Shown here piece by piece: positions 9,747 through 18,417 of a stretch of DNA of 64,000 bases. The notes under the pieces are model-generated. The model had not been told where the DNA came from. It worked only from the letters and a program-made list of their open reading frames with translations, and did not search any database. Origin of the DNA: CAILZL01 sp963748005 (GTDB lineage Bacteria; Pseudomonadota; Gammaproteobacteria; Steroidobacterales; Steroidobacteraceae); the NCBI GenBank assembly GCA_963748005.1, contig CAVVHH010000002.1, forward strand, positions 1,674,001-1,738,000. Direction: 5' to 3'. The translations under genes and the position numbers were made by a program. Each line of letters opens with the position of its first letter. Positions within the stretch are counted from its first letter, which is position 1.

Positions 9747-10402
9747 TGGAAAAGCTACTGGAACAATTACGGGCGCTTGACCCCAATGACCCGGGCCGCT
9801 GGCCTCTGCAGTTTCGCCTCGGCGCAATTGCCCTGATTTTTGCAATCGCTGTTGGTCTGTGTGCCTATCTGATTGCTATTAAAGACCAGAAGCCACTCCT
9901 TGAGCAGGCCCGTGCGGAAGAACAAAGTTTGCTGTCCACGCTGGAGCAGAAATCCCGCAAGGCTGCCAATCTCGACGCCTACAAGGATCAGTTGAAGGAA
10001 ATGGAACGCTCATTCGGCGCCATGTTGCGGCAACTGCCCAACAAGACCGAAGTGCCTAATCTTCTTGTGGATATTTCGCAAACCGGTTTGGCGGCGGGTC
10101 TGGATGAAAAGCTGTTTCAGCCGGCCGGAGAGAACAAGCGCGATTTTTACGCAGAATTGCCCATCAAGATTCGCCTGACTGGCAGCTACCACGCTATTGG
10201 CAATTTTGTCAGCGGCATTGCCGCTTTGCCCCGCATCGTTACGCTTCACGATATCCAGGTCAGCTCTTCGGATGCCAAGGGTAGCGGACCAGACCAGCTG
10301 CAGCTGGATATTACCGCCAAGACCTATCGTTATCTCGATGACGAAGAACAGGCAGCGGTAGACCGGGAACAACGGGATCGTGCCAGGAAGAACGGCAACT
10401 AA
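9746..10402 (+). CDS. pilO: Type IV pilus assembly protein PilO
   Basis: Inner-membrane partner of PilN; the PilN-PilO dimers link PilM in the cytoplasm to the PilP-PilQ secretin subcomplex. The 218 residues show the usual order: short N-terminus (LRALDPNDPGRWPLQFR), membrane segment (~30-48), coiled coil (~53-95) and a ferredoxin-like periplasmic domain with LRQLPNKTEVPNLLVDIS and GSYHAIGNFVSGIAALPRIV. It overlaps pilN by one base and is 11 bases before pilP. Confidence 0.95.
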   Translation: MEKLLEQLRALDPNDPGRWPLQFRLGAIALIFAIAVGLCAYLIAIKDQKPLLEQARAEEQSLLSTLEQKSRKAANLDAYKDQLKEMERSFGAMLRQLPNKTEVPNLLVDISQTGLAAGLDEKLFQPAGENKRDFYAELPIKIRLTGSYHAIGNFVSGIAALPRIVTLHDIQVSSSDAKGSGPDQLQLDITAKTYRYLDDEEQAAVDREQRDRARKNGN

Positions 10403-10413
10403 GGTTCAGATCA

Positions 10414-10968
10414 ATGCAGTTCACGAACACGATACATTCCCTTAATACCGGTCGCGGATTATCCATTGGATATAAATCTGCGCTGCTGTGCATTGCTGCT
10501 TTAGCCCTTGGCGCATGCGCCAACGACATTGACGAGCTCAAGCAGAAGGTCACTGAAATCAAGGCAAGGCCGGGTGAGCGTATCGAACCGCTCCCGGAAA
10601 TTCGGCCTTATGAAGCATTCAAGTACGACGCCTCCACCGAGCGTTCACCATTCATTCCCAGCGCATCAGCCAAATCAAATCTGGCGACATCAGCGCGACC
10701 GGATGTGCAGCGGCCGCGGGAATTTCTCGAGCAATTCCCGCTGGACACCCTGCAGATGGTTGGCACTTTGCAACTGCAAGGCAGGACGTTTGCATTGCTA
10801 CAAGGCAAGGATGGTCTGGTACATCGCGTTCAAGTGGGCAGTTATGTCGGACAGTCCGACGGACGGGTCACGAGCATTACGAACAACAAAGTGTCGGTGA
10901 TCGAGCTGATTGCCGATGGCATGGGCGGCTACATCGAGCGACCCGCCGCGCTGACACTGAAAGAATGA
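10414..10968 (+). CDS. pilP: Type IV pilus lipoprotein PilP
   Basis: Periplasmic lipoprotein that joins PilN-PilO to the PilQ secretin. The signal peptide ends in a lipobox (LALGAC, Cys near residue 29). It is followed by a linker with RSPF (the conserved R.PF.P element) and a C-terminal beta-sandwich (MVGTLQLQGRTFALLQGKDG, VQVGSYVGQSDGRV). 184 residues, family-typical. Its stop overlaps an ATG of the pilQ frame (ATGA at 10965-10968). Confidence 0.94.
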   Translation: MQFTNTIHSLNTGRGLSIGYKSALLCIAALALGACANDIDELKQKVTEIKARPGERIEPLPEIRPYEAFKYDASTERSPFIPSASAKSNLATSARPDVQRPREFLEQFPLDTLQMVGTLQLQGRTFALLQGKDGLVHRVQVGSYVGQSDGRVTSITNNKVSVIELIADGMGGYIERPAALTLKE

Positions 10969-10982
10969 GAAGGGAGAAGATC

Positions 10983-13190
10983 ATGTCGTCCCGATCGATT
11001 GCTTTTTATTCCATCCACAAGGCGCAGCAGATGTTGCCGCGGAGCCTTATGACTACAGTACGCGCATGGGTTACTACCCTGGCTGGTTCAGTTCTGCTCA
11101 CCACACAGGTCTGGGCTGCAAATCAGCTGCAAAAAATCGACGCCGAGGCCATGCCAGGCGACCAGGTGCAACTGCGCCTGAAGCTCAGCGACAGCGCACC
11201 GCAGCCGTTGAGCTTTACGGTAGACAACCCGGCGCGCATTTCGCTGGATCTGGCTGATACCACCATTGCCCTGCCCTCGCGCAGAATCGATGTGAAGCGT
11301 GGAGTTCTGGATACAGTAAACGTAGCCGAAGCCAACGGTCGCACCCGTGTTGTGTTAAATCTGAATAGCATGGTGCCCTATCAGACACGTGTTGAAGGCG
11401 ACACAGTCATAGTTACGGTGGGCAGCAATGTCCAGGCCGGGAATAATGCGCCGGCAGCGGCGGCGGCCACAGCCGGTGCGTCAAAGGGAGCGCCTGGCGC
11501 CGCAACCCTTAACAAAGTCGATTTCCGCCGCGGCACGGATGGCTCAGGACGAATAGTCGTGCAACTTAGTAACTCGCGCGTCTCGCCGGATCTGAAGCAG
11601 GAAGGTGGGCGCATAGTAGTCAACTTTGCCAAGACTTCGGTTGGCGACAATCTGCTGAAGCGGCTCGATGTCGTGGATTTCGCGACGCCGGTGAACACGA
11701 TTGATACGGTTCGAGTAGCGGACGGTGCGCGCATCGTCATCAGTGCCGGTGGCGACTGGGAACCCGTGGCCTATCAGTCCGAAGACCAGTACACGATTGA
11801 AGTGAAGCCGGTGGTCAAAGCCACCGTCACAGCACTGGACAGGAAGGAATACAAAGGCGAGCGCCTGACACTCAACTTCCAGGACATCGAAACTCGTGCG
11901 GTACTGCAATTGCTGGCTGATACCAGTGGTCAGAACATGGTGATCAGCGACACCGTGCAGGGTAATGTCACCTTGCGCCTGCAAAACGTACCGTGGGATC
12001 AGGCACTAGATATCGTGATGCAGACCAAGGGTCTGGACATGCGTCAGGAAGGCAATGTCATCATGATCGGACCGGCCGCCGAAATAGCAGCCCGCGAGAA
12101 GGAATTGGCCTCAGCGAAAAAAGACCTGGGCGCCGTAGCGCCGCTGCGTTCGGAATTCCTGCAGGTGAACTATGCCAAGGCATCGGATCTGGCTGCTCTC
12201 ATCAAGGGCACTGGTCAGGGTAGTACCCGTAACTCTTTGATGTCCGAGCGCGGCAGCGTAACGGTAGACGCGCGTACCAATACCCTGTTGCTGCAGGATA
12301 CCGCCAACAACCTGTCGGATATCCGCCGCCTGGTAAGTACGCTGGATATCCCCATACGCCAGGTACTGATTGAAGCGCGTATCGTCATCGTCAATGACGA
12401 TTTTAGCCGCGATCTAGGCGCACGCTTTGGTGTGAACTCGGTCTTCAACTATTCCAACAGCGGCGCTGGCATTGTTGGGGGCGGAAACTACGTTGTTGCA
12501 GATGACGGTGTTATTCTCAATCAGCCGGCCTCCAATGCAACAATCAATAACACTACTCCCAGTCCTGGATTCGTGATGGGCGACCCATCTTCCCGCTATA
12601 TGGTTAACCTGCCGGCAGCAAATGCAGCGGGGAAAATCGCAATGACCTTGCTGGATTCAAGCTACATAGTGGATCTCGAGCTGTCTGCTGCCCAAGCCGA
12701 AGGCCGTGGCGAGGTGGTTTCTGCTCCCAAGGTGATTACTGCAAACCAGAAAGAGGCAACCATCGAGCAGGGTACTGAAATTCCATACCTGGAAAGCACG
12801 TCCAGCGGTGCAGCCAACATTGCTTTCAAGAAGGCCGTACTGTCACTCAAGGTAACGCCCCAGATTACTCCAGACGATAGGGTGATTCTGGATCTCACGG
12901 TAACCAAAGACAGTGTCGGACAGCTTGTGCAGACGGGTGTAAATGGCAGTACCCCGTCGATTGACACTCGTACCATTACCACCCAAGTCCTCGTCAACGA
13001 TGGCCAGACGGTGGTGCTGGGTGGCATTCTGGAAACCGAGAAGCGTGATACGGAAACCAAGGTTCCTTTCCTGGGCGATATTCCAGTGCTCGGCTATCTG
13101 TTCAAGACCACCTCGAAATCATCCAACAAGGCCGAATTGCTGGTGTTCGTCACACCCAAGATACTTCGCGAGGGCAGCGCAGCCTATTGA
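10983..13190 (+). CDS. pilQ: Type IV pilus secretin PilQ
   Basis: Outer-membrane ring through which the pilus exits. Order: signal peptide (ending near QVWA), two AMIN domains that bind peptidoglycan (about residues 45-260, VQLRLKLSDSAPQPLSFTVDNPARISLDL and a second copy), N0/N1 domains (LTLNFQDIETRAVLQLLAD), then the secretin core (VSAPKVITANQKEATIEQGTEIPY, VLVNDGQTVVLGGI, VPFLGDIPVLGYLF). ATG 10983 is chosen because AGGGAG lies 6 bases upstream; ATG 10965 overlaps the pilP stop, and ATG 11049 would give a shorter signal peptide. About 735 residues. Confidence 0.95.
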   Translation: MSSRSIAFYSIHKAQQMLPRSLMTTVRAWVTTLAGSVLLTTQVWAANQLQKIDAEAMPGDQVQLRLKLSDSAPQPLSFTVDNPARISLDLADTTIALPSRRIDVKRGVLDTVNVAEANGRTRVVLNLNSMVPYQTRVEGDTVIVTVGSNVQAGNNAPAAAAATAGASKGAPGAATLNKVDFRRGTDGSGRIVVQLSNSRVSPDLKQEGGRIVVNFAKTSVGDNLLKRLDVVDFATPVNTIDTVRVADGARIVISAGGDWEPVAYQSEDQYTIEVKPVVKATVTALDRKEYKGERLTLNFQDIETRAVLQLLADTSGQNMVISDTVQGNVTLRLQNVPWDQALDIVMQTKGLDMRQEGNVIMIGPAAEIAAREKELASAKKDLGAVAPLRSEFLQVNYAKASDLAALIKGTGQGSTRNSLMSERGSVTVDARTNTLLLQDTANNLSDIRRLVSTLDIPIRQVLIEARIVIVNDDFSRDLGARFGVNSVFNYSNSGAGIVGGGNYVVADDGVILNQPASNATINNTTPSPGFVMGDPSSRYMVNLPAANAAGKIAMTLLDSSYIVDLELSAAQAEGRGEVVSAPKVITANQKEATIEQGTEIPYLESTSSGAANIAFKKAVLSLKVTPQITPDDRVILDLTVTKDSVGQLVQTGVNGSTPSIDTRTITTQVLVNDGQTVVLGGILETEKRDTETKVPFLGDIPVLGYLFKTTSKSSNKAELLVFVTPKILREGSAAY

Positions 13191-13254
13191 TCTGCGGCAA
13201 AACAGAACCGCGCAAATCAGCAAATGATTGCGGTATCTGGCTAAAATGATGAAG

Positions 13255-13285
13255 ATAACGGCCGCTTATGCGGCCGTTATTTTTT
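13255..13285 (+). terminator. Strong terminator hairpin directly before aroK
   Basis: A perfect 11-base stem, ATAACGGCCGC (13255-13265) and GCGGCCGTTAT (13270-13280), with a TTAT loop and TTTTT tail. It ends pilQ transcripts, but its T-run ends 2 bases before the preferred aroK ATG (13288), leaving no room for a Shine-Dalgarno. Confidence 0.9.
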
Positions 13286-13287
13286 AC

Positions 13288-13842
13288 ATGAACATTGGCA
13301 ATATTTTCCTGATTGGACCCATGGGTTCGGGCAAGACTGCGGTCGGCAAGCAGCTGTCACGTCTGCTCGCCATGCAGTTTTACGATAGCGATGCTGAAAT
13401 AGAGCGCGTTACTGGGGTTGATATCCCCTACATTTTCGAGAAGGAAGGCGAGGCCAAGTTTCGCGAACGCGAGTGTGAGGTCATTGACGCACTGACGCAG
13501 CTCAACGGCATCATTCTCGCAACCGGGGGTGGCGCGGTTATCTCCGCCCAGAACCGGGAGCATCTGCGGTCGCGCGGCAGTGTGGTATATCTGCGCACCA
13601 CCGTTGCACAGCAGCTGGACCGGACCAAGCACGGGCGTCACCGGCCGCTTCTGCATACGCCAGATCCCGAACAACGTCTGTGTGATTTGCTGGCCATCCG
13701 TGAGCCGCTGTACGAGTCGATAGCGACTATTGTAGTCAACACCGATCACCGCCGGGTGCCGACGGTTGCAGCAGAAATTCTGCGCGGATTGAACCTTGAT
13801 CATGCCGAGAAGATTAATGAGCAGGCACTCGATGAACACTAA
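13288..13842 (+). CDS. aroK: Shikimate kinase I
   Basis: ATP-dependent phosphorylation of shikimate at the 3-hydroxyl in the chorismate pathway. The 184 residues include the P-loop GPMGSGKT (residues ~9-16), the shikimate-binding DSD (FYDSDAEIE), FREREC, and ATGGGAV. ATG 13288 matches where family members start (M.NIFLIGPMG), but it sits just behind the terminator hairpin. In-frame ATGs at 13246 and 13249 would add ~14 residues encoded by the hairpin itself. Neither start has a good Shine-Dalgarno. The 3' end overlaps aroB by 11 bases, so aroK-aroB are coupled. Confidence 0.95.
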   Translation: MNIGNIFLIGPMGSGKTAVGKQLSRLLAMQFYDSDAEIERVTGVDIPYIFEKEGEAKFRERECEVIDALTQLNGIILATGGGAVISAQNREHLRSRGSVVYLRTTVAQQLDRTKHGRHRPLLHTPDPEQRLCDLLAIREPLYESIATIVVNTDHRRVPTVAAEILRGLNLDHAEKINEQALDEH

Positions 13843-14929
13843 CGTTCGCAATATTCAGCAACTCGGTATTGATCTCGGCGACCGCAGTTATCCGATACTG
13901 ATCGGCGCCGGCTTGCTGAATGACGCCGAGTTGCTCGCCAGGCATATTGCCGCGAGCAAGTTGATGATTGTGACCAACGAAGTAGTGGCGCCGCTTTATC
14001 TGGCACCACTCAAGACAACGCTTGCCGGCAAGCAACTGTTCGAAATTGTACTGCCCGACGGCGAGCACACCAAATCGCTGGAGACTTTGAGCAAGGTATT
14101 CGATGCACTGGTTTCAGCGCGCATGAACCGCGACGGCGCCGTGATAGCCCTGGGTGGCGGCGTGGTTGGCGACATGGCTGGGTTTGCCGCAGCTTGTTAT
14201 CAGCGCGGCGTTGACTACTATCAGATTCCAACCACCTTGTTGTCGCAAGTAGATTCTTCCGTGGGCGGCAAGACGGCTATCAATCACCCCGGTGGCAAGA
14301 ACCTTATCGGCGCTTTCTATCAGCCGCGTTGTGTCATTGCCGACACCCAGGTGCTGAACACGCTGCCGGATCGTGAGTTGCGAGCCGGTCTGGCGGAGGT
14401 CATCAAGTATGGCTTGATCCGGGATCCGGAGTTCTTTGCCTGGCTTGAAAACAATGCCAGCAGAATTCTGGCGCGCGACCCGCAGGCGCTCGCCTACGCC
14501 ATCAAACGCAGCTGTGAAATGAAGGCGGAAGTAGTCGGCATCGATGAACGTGAACAGGGACTGCGCGCCATCCTGAATCTAGGCCATACCTTCGGTCATG
14601 CGATTGAGAATGCACTGGGGTACGGCGAGTGGTTGCACGGCGAAGCCGTTGCGACGGGCATGGTGCTGGCAGCTCAGATGTCCATGAATCTGGGCTGGTT
14701 GCCGGAACCGGACTATCGACGCGCTGTGGCTCTGCTTGAAACCTGCGGCTTGCCAGTAAAAGCGCCCAACATCGGTGCCGACATGGCGCGCGAACTGATG
14801 GGTATGGATAAGAAAGTGCTCGCCGGCCAGTTGCGTCTGGTGTTGCTGCAGGGGCTTGGTAATGCCGTGGTAACGGCGGATTACCCGCCACAGGCTCTGC
14901 AAAACACGTTGCAGCAGGCGTTTGGGTGA
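13832..14929 (+). CDS. aroB: 3-dehydroquinate synthase
   Basis: Converts DAHP to 3-dehydroquinate (NAD+ and divalent-metal dependent), the second step of the shikimate pathway. 365 residues from ATG 13832. Seen: GGGVVGDMAGFAAACYQRGV (NAD binding), PTTLLSQVDSSVGGKTAINH, and metal-binding GLAEVIKYGLI and LNLGHTFGHAIE. It overlaps aroK by 11 bases and overlaps the dgt GTG by four bases (GTGA), the usual gammaproteobacterial aroK-aroB arrangement. Confidence 0.97.
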   Translation: MNTNVRNIQQLGIDLGDRSYPILIGAGLLNDAELLARHIAASKLMIVTNEVVAPLYLAPLKTTLAGKQLFEIVLPDGEHTKSLETLSKVFDALVSARMNRDGAVIALGGGVVGDMAGFAAACYQRGVDYYQIPTTLLSQVDSSVGGKTAINHPGGKNLIGAFYQPRCVIADTQVLNTLPDRELRAGLAEVIKYGLIRDPEFFAWLENNASRILARDPQALAYAIKRSCEMKAEVVGIDEREQGLRAILNLGHTFGHAIENALGYGEWLHGEAVATGMVLAAQMSMNLGWLPEPDYRRAVALLETCGLPVKAPNIGADMARELMGMDKKVLAGQLRLVLLQGLGNAVVTADYPPQALQNTLQQAFG

Positions 14930-16101
14930 AAGGCATGAACGAAGCGACGGTACGAACTCTTGCCAGTTACGCTGCTCATGACGTACACAGCCGCGGCCGC
15001 CGTTTTTCTGAAGACCTGCCAACCTATCGCAGCGAATACCAGCGCGATCGCGATCGCATCATTCATTCAACTGCGTTCCGTCGTCTGGTCTACAAGACCC
15101 AGGTATTCGTCAATCAGGAAGGCGACCTGTATCGCACGCGCCTGACACATTCACTGGAAGTTGCTCAGATAGCCCGCACCATCGCCAATGCGTTGCAACT
15201 CAATGAAACCCTCACCGAAGCCATTTGCCTGGCGCACGATCTCGGCCATACGCCATTCGGTCATGCCGGCCAGGATGCGCTCAATTCATGCATGCGCGAA
15301 TACGGTGGGTTCGAGCACAATCTGCAATCGCTGCGTATCGTTGATGAACTCGAGGAGCGCTATGCGGGGTTCAATGGTCTGAACCTGTGCTTTGAGACGC
15401 GCGAAGGCATTCTCAAACACTGCTCACAGAGCAAGGCCCGCGAACTGGGCGATGTCGGCGAGCGATTCATCAAACATGAGCAACCCTCGCTGGAAGCGCA
15501 GATCGCCAATCTTGCCGATGAAATTGCCTATAACAATCATGATCTCGATGACGGTCTGCGCGCCGGACTGATCACCATTGAGGATGCGCAACAGACCGCT
15601 GCATTCCGTCTGCAGCACGCAGCCGTGCTACAGGCTCATCATGAACTGAAGGGCCGGCGGCTGGTGCATGAAATCGTGCGTCGCCTCATCAATCACGTGG
15701 TCACCGATCTTATCGAGACCAGCAAACAGGCTATCCGGGAGACCGCACCCACCGATATCGATGCAGTGCGTGCGCAGCCAAAGCCTATGATCAAGCTCAG
15801 CGAAGCCGTCACGCAACAGCATCTTGAGCTGAAGCGTTTCCTGCGCGAGCGTGTGTATCGTCACTATCGCGTGCTGCGCATGACCAACAAGGCGCAGCAG
15901 GTTGTGCAATCCCTGTTTGCCGCCTTTATGGAAGCACCTGAGTTGATGCCGCCGGAGTATCAGCAGGCCGCAACCGCCGGGCATGCCCAGTCTGGCGATG
16001 CCGGACGTGCGCGAACCGTCGCCGATTACATTGCCGGGATGACCGACCGCTACGCCGTGCTGGAGCATGAGCGCATGTTCGATCCGGCGAAACGCAGCTA
16101 G
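14926..16101 (+). CDS. dgt: Deoxyguanosinetriphosphate triphosphohydrolase-like protein
   Basis: HD-domain dNTP triphosphohydrolase, which splits dGTP (or other dNTPs) into nucleoside and triphosphate. The 391 residues contain RRLVYKTQVF, the first metal-ligand His in RLTHSLEVAQIAR, the HD pair in CLAHDLGHTPFGHAG, and the later Asp in NLADEIAYNNHDLDDGL. The start is GTG 14926 overlapping the aroB stop, or ATG 14935. The TAG stop at 16099-16101 lies inside the CTAG that borders a MITE-like element, so the insertion happened exactly at the gene end without altering the protein. Confidence 0.93.
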   Translation: MKGMNEATVRTLASYAAHDVHSRGRRFSEDLPTYRSEYQRDRDRIIHSTAFRRLVYKTQVFVNQEGDLYRTRLTHSLEVAQIARTIANALQLNETLTEAICLAHDLGHTPFGHAGQDALNSCMREYGGFEHNLQSLRIVDELEERYAGFNGLNLCFETREGILKHCSQSKARELGDVGERFIKHEQPSLEAQIANLADEIAYNNHDLDDGLRAGLITIEDAQQTAAFRLQHAAVLQAHHELKGRRLVHEIVRRLINHVVTDLIETSKQAIRETAPTDIDAVRAQPKPMIKLSEAVTQQHLELKRFLRERVYRHYRVLRMTNKAQQVVQSLFAAFMEAPELMPPEYQQAATAGHAQSGDAGRARTVADYIAGMTDRYAVLEHERMFDPAKRS

Positions 16102-16368
16102 GGTCTGTTGACAATTGGCGCATCGCTGCGACGGCGGTTAAAAGGACTCAGGACGCGACGCACCGAGCGCAGTGTACTTAACGTACTCAAGCGAGGTGCA
16201 ACAAAGTCCTGAGTCCTTTTGACCCCGTCCCTTCTGGTTGGGCCTCTGAAAGCGCCATGCCGCGTTGCTCGTCGCTTATTTGGAGTGACCAAACCTCGCT
16301 CCTCGCGCCTTACTTGGCGCTTTCGGAGACTCCAACGCAGCGATGCGCCAATTGTCAACAGACCCTAG
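16098..16368. mobile_element. MITE-like element (263 bp plus CTAG duplication)
   Basis: Perfect 29-base terminal inverted repeats at 16102-16130 (GGTCTGTTGACAATTGGCGC...) and 16336-16364 are flanked by CTAG on both sides (16098-16101, 16365-16368). No transposase frame is inside. The interior has two more hairpins: 16140-16154 with 16206-16220, and 16248-16257 with 16315-16324. The terminal G..CTGTTGA and the CTAG target resemble IS5-family elements, so it is probably mobilised by such a transposase in trans; that assignment is inference. Confidence 0.85.
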
Positions 16369-16423
16369 CAAACAGCAGCAACCGCGACGTGCCGGGTGCT
16401 TCTCCTTTATGATTCGCGACCTG

Positions 16424-17494
16424 ATGAATACCCCTTTGCAAAACGACGTGTTTCTGCGCGCTCTGCTGCGTCAGCCGGTGCCTTATACGCCCGTATGGAT
16501 GATGCGGCAGGCCGGCCGATATCTCCCGGAATACCGCGCCACGCGCGCGCAAGCCGGCAGCTTCCTGCAGCTGTGTCAGACGCCAGACTTGGCCTGCGAA
16601 GTAACCCTGCAGCCGCTCAAGCGCTATCCGCTCGATGCAGCCATCCTGTTCTCCGACATTCTGACCATTCCACATGCCATGGGCTTGGGGTTGCAGTTTG
16701 AAACCGGTGAAGGCCCGGTGATACAGCGACCGGTACGGACTGCGGCCGATGTAACCCGGCTGGGTGTGCCTGATCCCGCGCAGGAACTGCGCTATGTCAT
16801 GGATGCCGTGTCGATGATACGGCGCGAGCTGCAGGGCAAGGTACCGCTGATCGGTTTTGCCGGTAGCCCATGGACTGTGGGCACATACTGCGTAGAAGGT
16901 GGCAGCAGCCGCGAATTCGCGCGCATCAAGGGCATGATGTACGACGATCCGAAGACACTGCATGCGTTGCTGGAAGTGTTAACCAAGGCCACCGTTGAAT
17001 ATCTTCGCGCGCAGATTGCTGCCGGAGCACAGGCGGTGATGATCTTCGATACCTGGGGCAGCATTCTCACCCCTGATTGCTATCGCGAATTTTCACTCGA
17101 CTACATGGCGCGCATTGTCAGTGCGCTGCCGCGTGAAGCGGATGGCCGGGTCGTGCCGCGCATCGTGTTTACCAAGGGTGCTGGCGCGCTACTCAGCGAC
17201 ATGGCAAAGATCGAATGCGACGCATTGGGTGTTGACTGGATGACCGACCTCGCTGAAGCGCGCCGTCTGGTGTCTGATCAAAAAGCCCTGCAGGGCAATC
17301 TCGATCCATGCGTTTTGTATGCACGGCCGGAATACATCCGCGAGCAAGTGGCGCGGGTGCTGGCCAGCTATGGCAGGGGTCCGGGCCATGTGTTCAATCT
17401 GGGTCATGGCATTCATCCGGCGATTCCGCCCGAACATGCCGGCGCCATGATTCAAGCAGTGCACGAGTTGAGTCCTGCCTATCACACTGCATGA
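16424..17494 (+). CDS. hemE: Uroporphyrinogen decarboxylase
   Basis: Decarboxylates the four acetate side chains of uroporphyrinogen III to give coproporphyrinogen III in haem synthesis. 356 residues from ATG 16424. Both signatures are present: PVWMMRQAGRYLPEYRA (residues ~22-38, binding Arg/Asp region) and GFAGSPWTVGTYCVEGG (near 145). Also FSDILTIPHAMG with the catalytic Asp and the C-terminal FNLGHGIHP. In-frame starts further upstream fall inside the MITE-like element and are unlikely. That element separates hemE from dgt and may affect read-through. Confidence 0.97.
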   Translation: MNTPLQNDVFLRALLRQPVPYTPVWMMRQAGRYLPEYRATRAQAGSFLQLCQTPDLACEVTLQPLKRYPLDAAILFSDILTIPHAMGLGLQFETGEGPVIQRPVRTAADVTRLGVPDPAQELRYVMDAVSMIRRELQGKVPLIGFAGSPWTVGTYCVEGGSSREFARIKGMMYDDPKTLHALLEVLTKATVEYLRAQIAAGAQAVMIFDTWGSILTPDCYREFSLDYMARIVSALPREADGRVVPRIVFTKGAGALLSDMAKIECDALGVDWMTDLAEARRLVSDQKALQGNLDPCVLYARPEYIREQVARVLASYGRGPGHVFNLGHGIHPAIPPEHAGAMIQAVHELSPAYHTA

Positions 17495-17565
17495 CGCTGC
17501 TGGCATCTGTATCGAGCGTCCGCAAAGAAATTAAGAAGTCTCACTGGGGGTGAGCGGCCTTGCCG

Positions 17566-18417
17566 TCAGCGACGAGGCGTACCAAAGCTCTGTGCCCAGT
17601 ACACTGCCTGTTCGTCGCGCATATTGACGGCGAAGGCCAGGCCCATTTCTGCGAACTGCGGGCTCATGATATTGGCGCAATGGCCAGGACTGTCCAGCCA
17701 GCCCGCCACGACTTCCGCAGCGGTGCCGGCACCCGCTGCAACATTTTCTCCCACGGCTATCCAGCGATAGCCCTGACGCGTGACACGCTGCGCCGGTGTA
17801 CTGCCATCGCTGCCTTCGTGCTCCATCCGGCCATGCTTTGCCATGTCTTCGGCATGCAGCAACGCGGCCTTGTTGAGGGTTGAATTCAGTTGCAGTGGAT
17901 GGGTGGCTACAAAGCGCTCGCTGCCGCAGCGGCGCGCAGAAGAGCGGGCTGCATTGACCAGTGCCAGCACCTGCTGCGCGGTGGCAACCTGATCGCTGGG
18001 GATGACGTGCGGAGCAGCCAGCACAATCCACAACTCATTGCTACGTGACTCACTGCTCATTTGCTGCCAGTCCGGATTCATCAGCAGTTTGCAGTACTTC
18101 GTCGCCAGCAATTGCCGGACATCCGCCTCGCGCTGGTAGCCGCTCAAATAAATTGAACTCAGCTGCCTTGCCGGATACGCTGCAGAGCGCGCGGCTTGTT
18201 CCGCCGACGCACCATCCGCAACGCGTTTTGCCACCGCTTGCAAACGTGCATCAGTTTGCAATGGCGCAAGTTTCACGCGCGGTTGACAGCCGCCGCTGCG
18301 TAGCTCATTTATCACGCCAACCACGCTGGCGTGCGCAGTGGATGCATTGAGCAAGCCCAGCAGCACGCACTGTACGATGGGTAGCCATGGACGAGCCGAT
18401 TCGGTGTCGTACTTCAT
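17566..18417 (-). CDS. Secreted CAP (SCP/PR1-like, YkwD-type) domain protein
   Basis: 283 residues from ATG 18417. A signal peptide (residues ~1-30, VLLGLLNASTAHA) is followed by a poorly conserved ~120-residue region and a C-terminal CAP domain. CAP features: ALVNAARSSARRCG, LNKAALLHAEDMAKHGRMEHEGSDGSTPAQRV, GENVAAG, VVAGWLDSPGHCANIMSPQFAEMGLAF. The His/Glu cavity residues are preserved. Bacterial CAP proteins are extracellular, mostly of unknown activity. Its ATG overlaps the stop of the upstream dehydrogenase gene (ATGA), so the two are translated together. Confidence 0.88.
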   Translation of the reverse strand: MKYDTESARPWLPIVQCVLLGLLNASTAHASVVGVINELRSGGCQPRVKLAPLQTDARLQAVAKRVADGASAEQAARSAAYPARQLSSIYLSGYQREADVRQLLATKYCKLLMNPDWQQMSSESRSNELWIVLAAPHVIPSDQVATAQQVLALVNAARSSARRCGSERFVATHPLQLNSTLNKAALLHAEDMAKHGRMEHEGSDGSTPAQRVTRQGYRWIAVGENVAAGAGTAAEVVAGWLDSPGHCANIMSPQFAEMGLAFAVNMRDEQAVYWAQSFGTPRR

